Source: CAJWBT01 sp964401855 (GTDB lineage: Bacteria > Chloroflexota > Dehalococcoidia > Lucifugimonadales > UBA3495). Taken from it: 16,369 bases of DNA. Shown here one piece after another: positions 13,917 to 16,369 of this stretch (position 1 is the first letter of the stretch; every line of letters begins with the position of its first letter). The stretch covers positions 1-16,369 of the forward strand of contig CAYOAF010000149.1 of assembly GCA_964401855.1 (NCBI GenBank). Direction: 5' to 3'. The position numbers and the translations under genes were made by a program. The notes beneath the pieces are model-generated. The model was not told the DNA's origin. It did no database searches and worked only from the letters and a program-made list of their open reading frames with translations.

Positions 13917-13933
13917 AACGGGCCGGCCCCGTT
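13917..13933. terminator. Weak hairpin between convergent genes
   Basis: AACGGG (13917-13922) pairs with CCCGTT (13928-13933) over a 5-base loop, in the gap between the MFS gene and the Fe-S subunit gene. There is no T-run on either strand, so termination is only a suggestion. The rest of 13828-13962 shows nothing else. Confidence 0.25.
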
Positions 13934-13962
13934 GGGTGATGGCGCCTCTTCCACCAGACCCC

Positions 13963-14310
13963 TCAGCCGGCGCGGCCCCCGATGGACCACAAGCTCTGGT
14001 TCGGCTTCTGCTTCCGAAGCTCCTCCATTTCCGGTTTTGGCCCGTAGGTGATGACGCGAGGCGGGCAGTTGTGGGCGCACGCGGGGTCCAGTCCCCGGCG
14101 GGTCCGCGGCCCGCAGTGATTGCAGAGGTTGGTCGGCTCCGGCACGAAGTCGAGCGCCACCCGGCCGCCGGCCTGCCGTTGCCGGGAGCCGATGGTGATG
14201 CAAGCCCGGCTGAGGTCCAGTTCGTTCGCGTTCCTTCCGGCGATAACGCAGGAATAGCAGCCGGTGCACCATTCAAAGTCGATGAGCAGCGCGTACTGAT
14301 CGCTAGCCAT
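13963..14310 (-). CDS. Small 8-Cys ferredoxin-like Fe-S subunit of the molybdoenzyme
   Basis: Predicted 115-aa electron-transfer subunit with eight cysteines: 15, 18, 21, 37, 63, 66, 78 and 82. The first group, WCTGCYSCVIAGRN, is C-x2-C-x2-C; the fourth position, normally Cys in the DmsB/NrfC-type motif C-x2-C-x2-C-x3-C, is Gly25, and Cys37 may replace it. The second group, C63-x2-C66-x11-C78-x3-C82-P, matches the long-spaced motif of DmsB/NrfC-type subunits. Two [4Fe-4S] clusters are therefore likely, fewer than the four of full DmsB-type subunits. There is no signal peptide, which is normal for a subunit carried with its catalytic partner. ATG 14310 overlaps the end of the molybdoenzyme gene by eight bases, showing coupling. 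The C-terminal 25 residues are basic and non-conserved. Confidence 0.87.
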   Translation of the reverse strand: MASDQYALLIDFEWCTGCYSCVIAGRNANELDLSRACITIGSRQRQAGGRVALDFVPEPTNLCNHCGPRTRRGLDPACAHNCPPRVITYGPKPEMEELRKQKPNQSLWSIGGRAG

Positions 14311-16369
14311 AGAGGTCCTGCTTCTCAAGAATTCCGGGGATTCCGCCATCGGCCTTGTACAGCTTGCACAGCAGAGACTTGTATTGGCCTCCGCCGAAGC
14401 CGTGAGACGACTGGGTGTTGTGGGGGATCAGCAGATTCAGGTTCGCGTCCCACACGCCAAACCACTCATCCGCTCCCTTCTCCGGGAACCACCAGCCGTG
14501 GGTGGCCGCGACTACCCGGGGATGGATGAGGCTCGTGACTGAGGCCTTCCTTTTGCACCGGCCGAGGTGGTTCTCCACCCAGACCCAATCGCCGTCCTGG
14601 ATGCCCAGGGGTCCCGCCGTTTTGGGGTGGACCATCACCTCGGGATAGGGGTGGATCTGCCGTAACGACCGGATTTGACGGTGCTCCGAGTGAAAATAGG
14701 CGATGGTGCGGCCGCCTGTCGTGAGGATCAGGGGATATTCCTCGGCCAGACCGGGAGTGCTGTACGGGCTCATCGATGGTTCCACGAAAACGGGCAGTGG
14801 ATCGTGGCCCCAATCCTCCATCAGCGAGCTGTGCAACTCCACCTTGCCGCTCGGTGTATTGAAGCCGGGACGGCCGTCGGCCCGAAGCTCACCCTTGGTG
14901 TACCGGTGGTAGGGAAGCGACCTGTCCGCCTTGTCCGGCCACATGTGCCGCGCCCGGCTCAGCTCTTCGTGGGTCACCCCGGCCGGCTTCAGCAGGTAGT
15001 CATAGAACCCGCGCAGGTCTTTCCAGGGCAGGCTGGGGTTGAACCGCCTCGACAACTCAAAGCAGATTTCGGAGTCCGGCTTGCACTCGGCGACGCGGAC
15101 GGCCCTGTTGATGGCGTTCAAAGGCGCCCACCAGGCCCGCACTCCCTCCTTCTCGGCGAAGGTCGCCGCCGGCAGCACAAAGTCCGCCAGCGCCGCGGCG
15201 GTCGGCGTCATGAACAGGTCTACGACTACGATCAGGTCCAGGCGGCTGAACGCCTCCAACAGTCTCTTCGGGTTCGCCCCGTCCACCAGAAAATTGTTCC
15301 CCGCGATCCACGCGGCCTTGATGGGATAGGGGTCTTCAGAGAACATCTGGTCGATGAATACGTCCGCGTGGGCCCGCCAGTGGAAGTTCCGGGTGATGGG
15401 GTATTCCTGGGTCCCAACGCGCTTTTCGAAAAAGACCTCCGGGTCCATCACGTTACCGGTGAAGCTCCGCACCGATTCCTGGTCCATGGGGTAAGGCCAC
15501 ACCCCGAAGGCCGGCTTGGCGAAGGCCATGCCGCCGGGGACCTCCAAGTTGCCGGTGATGGCCCACAGGTCGATGACCCCCATGGCCACGCCGAAACCCT
15601 CGGGGCACATGTCTATGGGAACGCCCCACTGGATCGAGGCCGGCTTGCCGGCCGCGAACAGCCGGGCTGCCGCCCTGATCTGCTCTTCCGGCACCCAGGT
15701 GATCTCCGACACCCGCGACGGCGGATACTCCAGCGCACGCTGGCGGAGCTTGTCAAACCCGGAACACCACTGCTCCACGAACTCCTTGTCGTACAGGCCC
15801 TCCTCGATAATGACGTGGAGGAAACCCAACGCCAGCGCCCCGTCGGTCCCCGGCCTGATCTGGAGCCAATGCTCGGCCCGGGAAGCGGTCCAGGTGTAGT
15901 AGGGGTCGATGACAATGACCCTGGTCCCTCGCTTCATGCAGTCCACGATCCAGTTGCCGTAGAAGCCGTCGGTGCAGGTGGCCGGGGGATTGTATCCCCA
16001 CAGGATGATTACTTCCGGGAGCCGGAAGTCCGGGTCGTCGTAGCGGCCGGGAAGGAACTGGCCGCAGTCGGGTACCGCGTAGTCGCCTTGAACCACCTTC
16101 ATGGCGCCGAGGCGCGGGTGGTAGCAGGAATTGCCGGTGAGCCCGCCTTGCAGCCAGTTGGGGCTCCCGTAGCTGTAGGCCAGCATGAGGAGCCAGGCCC
16201 CCACATCCCGGCCCGTGCCCTGGATGAAAGCCATGCTCTCCGGGCCGTGGCGCTCTTTGACGGCCGCCATGCGCCGCTGCAGTTCGTCGAACGCCTCCTC
16301 CCAGCTCATGCGCTCCCAGCGGTCCTCTCCCCGTTTCCCCACCCGCCGCAGTGGATGAAGTAGTCGGTC
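14303..16369 (-). CDS. Molybdopterin oxidoreductase catalytic subunit, DMSO reductase family, N-terminus outside window
   Basis: The frame runs open to the right edge (about 688 residues seen). The edge residues DRLLHPLRRVGKRG are the conserved block that follows the N-terminal Fe-S domain, so the GTG at 16342 is an internal Val, not the start. Visible are YGSPN then GNSCYHPR, whose Cys (codon 16124-16126) is a candidate Mo ligand. Next come ILWGYNPPAT, VIVIDPYYTWTASRAEHWLQ and RPGTDGALALGFLHVII (bis-MGD binding). ADFVLPAATFAEKEG, NTPSGKVEL and the molydop-binding C-terminal domain (HPKTAGPLGIQDGDWVWVEN ... THGWWFPE) follow. The layout is like PhsA/PsrA, acetylene hydratase or transhydroxylase relatives; substrate and location cannot be told without the N-terminus. 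It is coupled to the small Fe-S subunit gene by an 8-base overlap. No membrane-anchor subunit is seen downstream. Confidence 0.9.
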   Translation of the reverse strand, partial: DRLLHPLRRVGKRGEDRWERMSWEEAFDELQRRMAAVKERHGPESMAFIQGTGRDVGAWLLMLAYSYGSPNWLQGGLTGNSCYHPRLGAMKVVQGDYAVPDCGQFLPGRYDDPDFRLPEVIILWGYNPPATCTDGFYGNWIVDCMKRGTRVIVIDPYYTWTASRAEHWLQIRPGTDGALALGFLHVIIEEGLYDKEFVEQWCSGFDKLRQRALEYPPSRVSEITWVPEEQIRAAARLFAAGKPASIQWGVPIDMCPEGFGVAMGVIDLWAITGNLEVPGGMAFAKPAFGVWPYPMDQESVRSFTGNVMDPEVFFEKRVGTQEYPITRNFHWRAHADVFIDQMFSEDPYPIKAAWIAGNNFLVDGANPKRLLEAFSRLDLIVVVDLFMTPTAAALADFVLPAATFAEKEGVRAWWAPLNAINRAVRVAECKPDSEICFELSRRFNPSLPWKDLRGFYDYLLKPAGVTHEELSRARHMWPDKADRSLPYHRYTKGELRADGRPGFNTPSGKVELHSSLMEDWGHDPLPVFVEPSMSPYSTPGLAEEYPLILTTGGRTIAYFHSEHRQIRSLRQIHPYPEVMVHPKTAGPLGIQDGDWVWVENHLGRCKRKASVTSLIHPRVVAATHGWWFPEKGADEWFGVWDANLNLLIPHNTQSSHGFGGGQYKSLLCKLYKADGGIPGILEKQDLYG

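Noticed and set aside
16340..16342. GTG as the start of the molybdoenzyme gene
   Set aside because: The frame continues upstream to the window edge with the conserved DRLLHPLRR block, so it is an internal Val codon.
14675..16363. 562-aa plus-strand open frame
   Set aside because: It is the antisense shadow of the molybdopterin oxidoreductase gene, caused by high GC codon use.

Overview
The window is GC-rich bacterial DNA, densely coded on both strands, with no phage, plasmid or CRISPR signature. The gene mix suggests a heterotrophic Chloroflexota-type bacterium, perhaps near SAR202/Dehalococcoidia. It includes split FAS1-like/MaoC dehydratases, paired family III CoA-transferases, a DMSO-reductase-family enzyme with a small Fe-S partner, a split MacB-type exporter, and palindromic repeats of a kind I recall from such genomes. 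This placement is an inference from gene content and was not tested by a search.

Layout. Positions 1-2470 (+) hold a tripartite exporter operon: the end of an HlyD/RND-type adaptor, a MacB/LolD-type ATPase, and a MacB-type FtsX permease. A 170-bp noncoding segment with inverted repeats follows, then a membrane-anchored protein with three 17-residue repeats and a DUF5666-like domain (2680-3354). The gap at 3355-3765 can fold into a three-way-junction RNA. Next are a Gfo/Idh/MocA-family protein (-) and a signal peptidase I-like protease (+), which diverge from two back-to-back promoters. A small DUF4242-like gene and a two-gene FAS1-like/MaoC dehydratase operon lie on the minus strand (5681-7356). 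On the plus strand come a DUF192 lipoprotein, a PfkB sugar/nucleoside kinase, and two tandem family III CoA-transferases. A CAU-anticodon tRNA, a long hairpin repeat and an MFS transporter follow. The right end (-) carries a small 8-Cys Fe-S subunit that overlaps the gene for a molybdopterin oxidoreductase, whose N-terminus lies beyond the window.

How they fit. The CoA-transferase pair, the dehydratase pair and the MFS carrier are what one expects for uptake, CoA activation and hydration/dehydration of organic acids. They sit in separate transcription units, so a common pathway is only a hypothesis. The molybdoenzyme and its Fe-S subunit form a redox complex of unknown substrate. Eight sigma-70-like promoters can be read. 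Four plus-strand ones share TTG, a 17-bp spacer and TACnnT, and one of these would start transcription at the start codon of the lipoprotein gene, giving a leaderless mRNA. Most of the window is ordinary accessory metabolism. The least explained parts are the structured gap at 3464-3557, the inverted-repeat segment at 2472-2646, and the Gfo/Idh/MocA protein lacking the family's catalytic residues.
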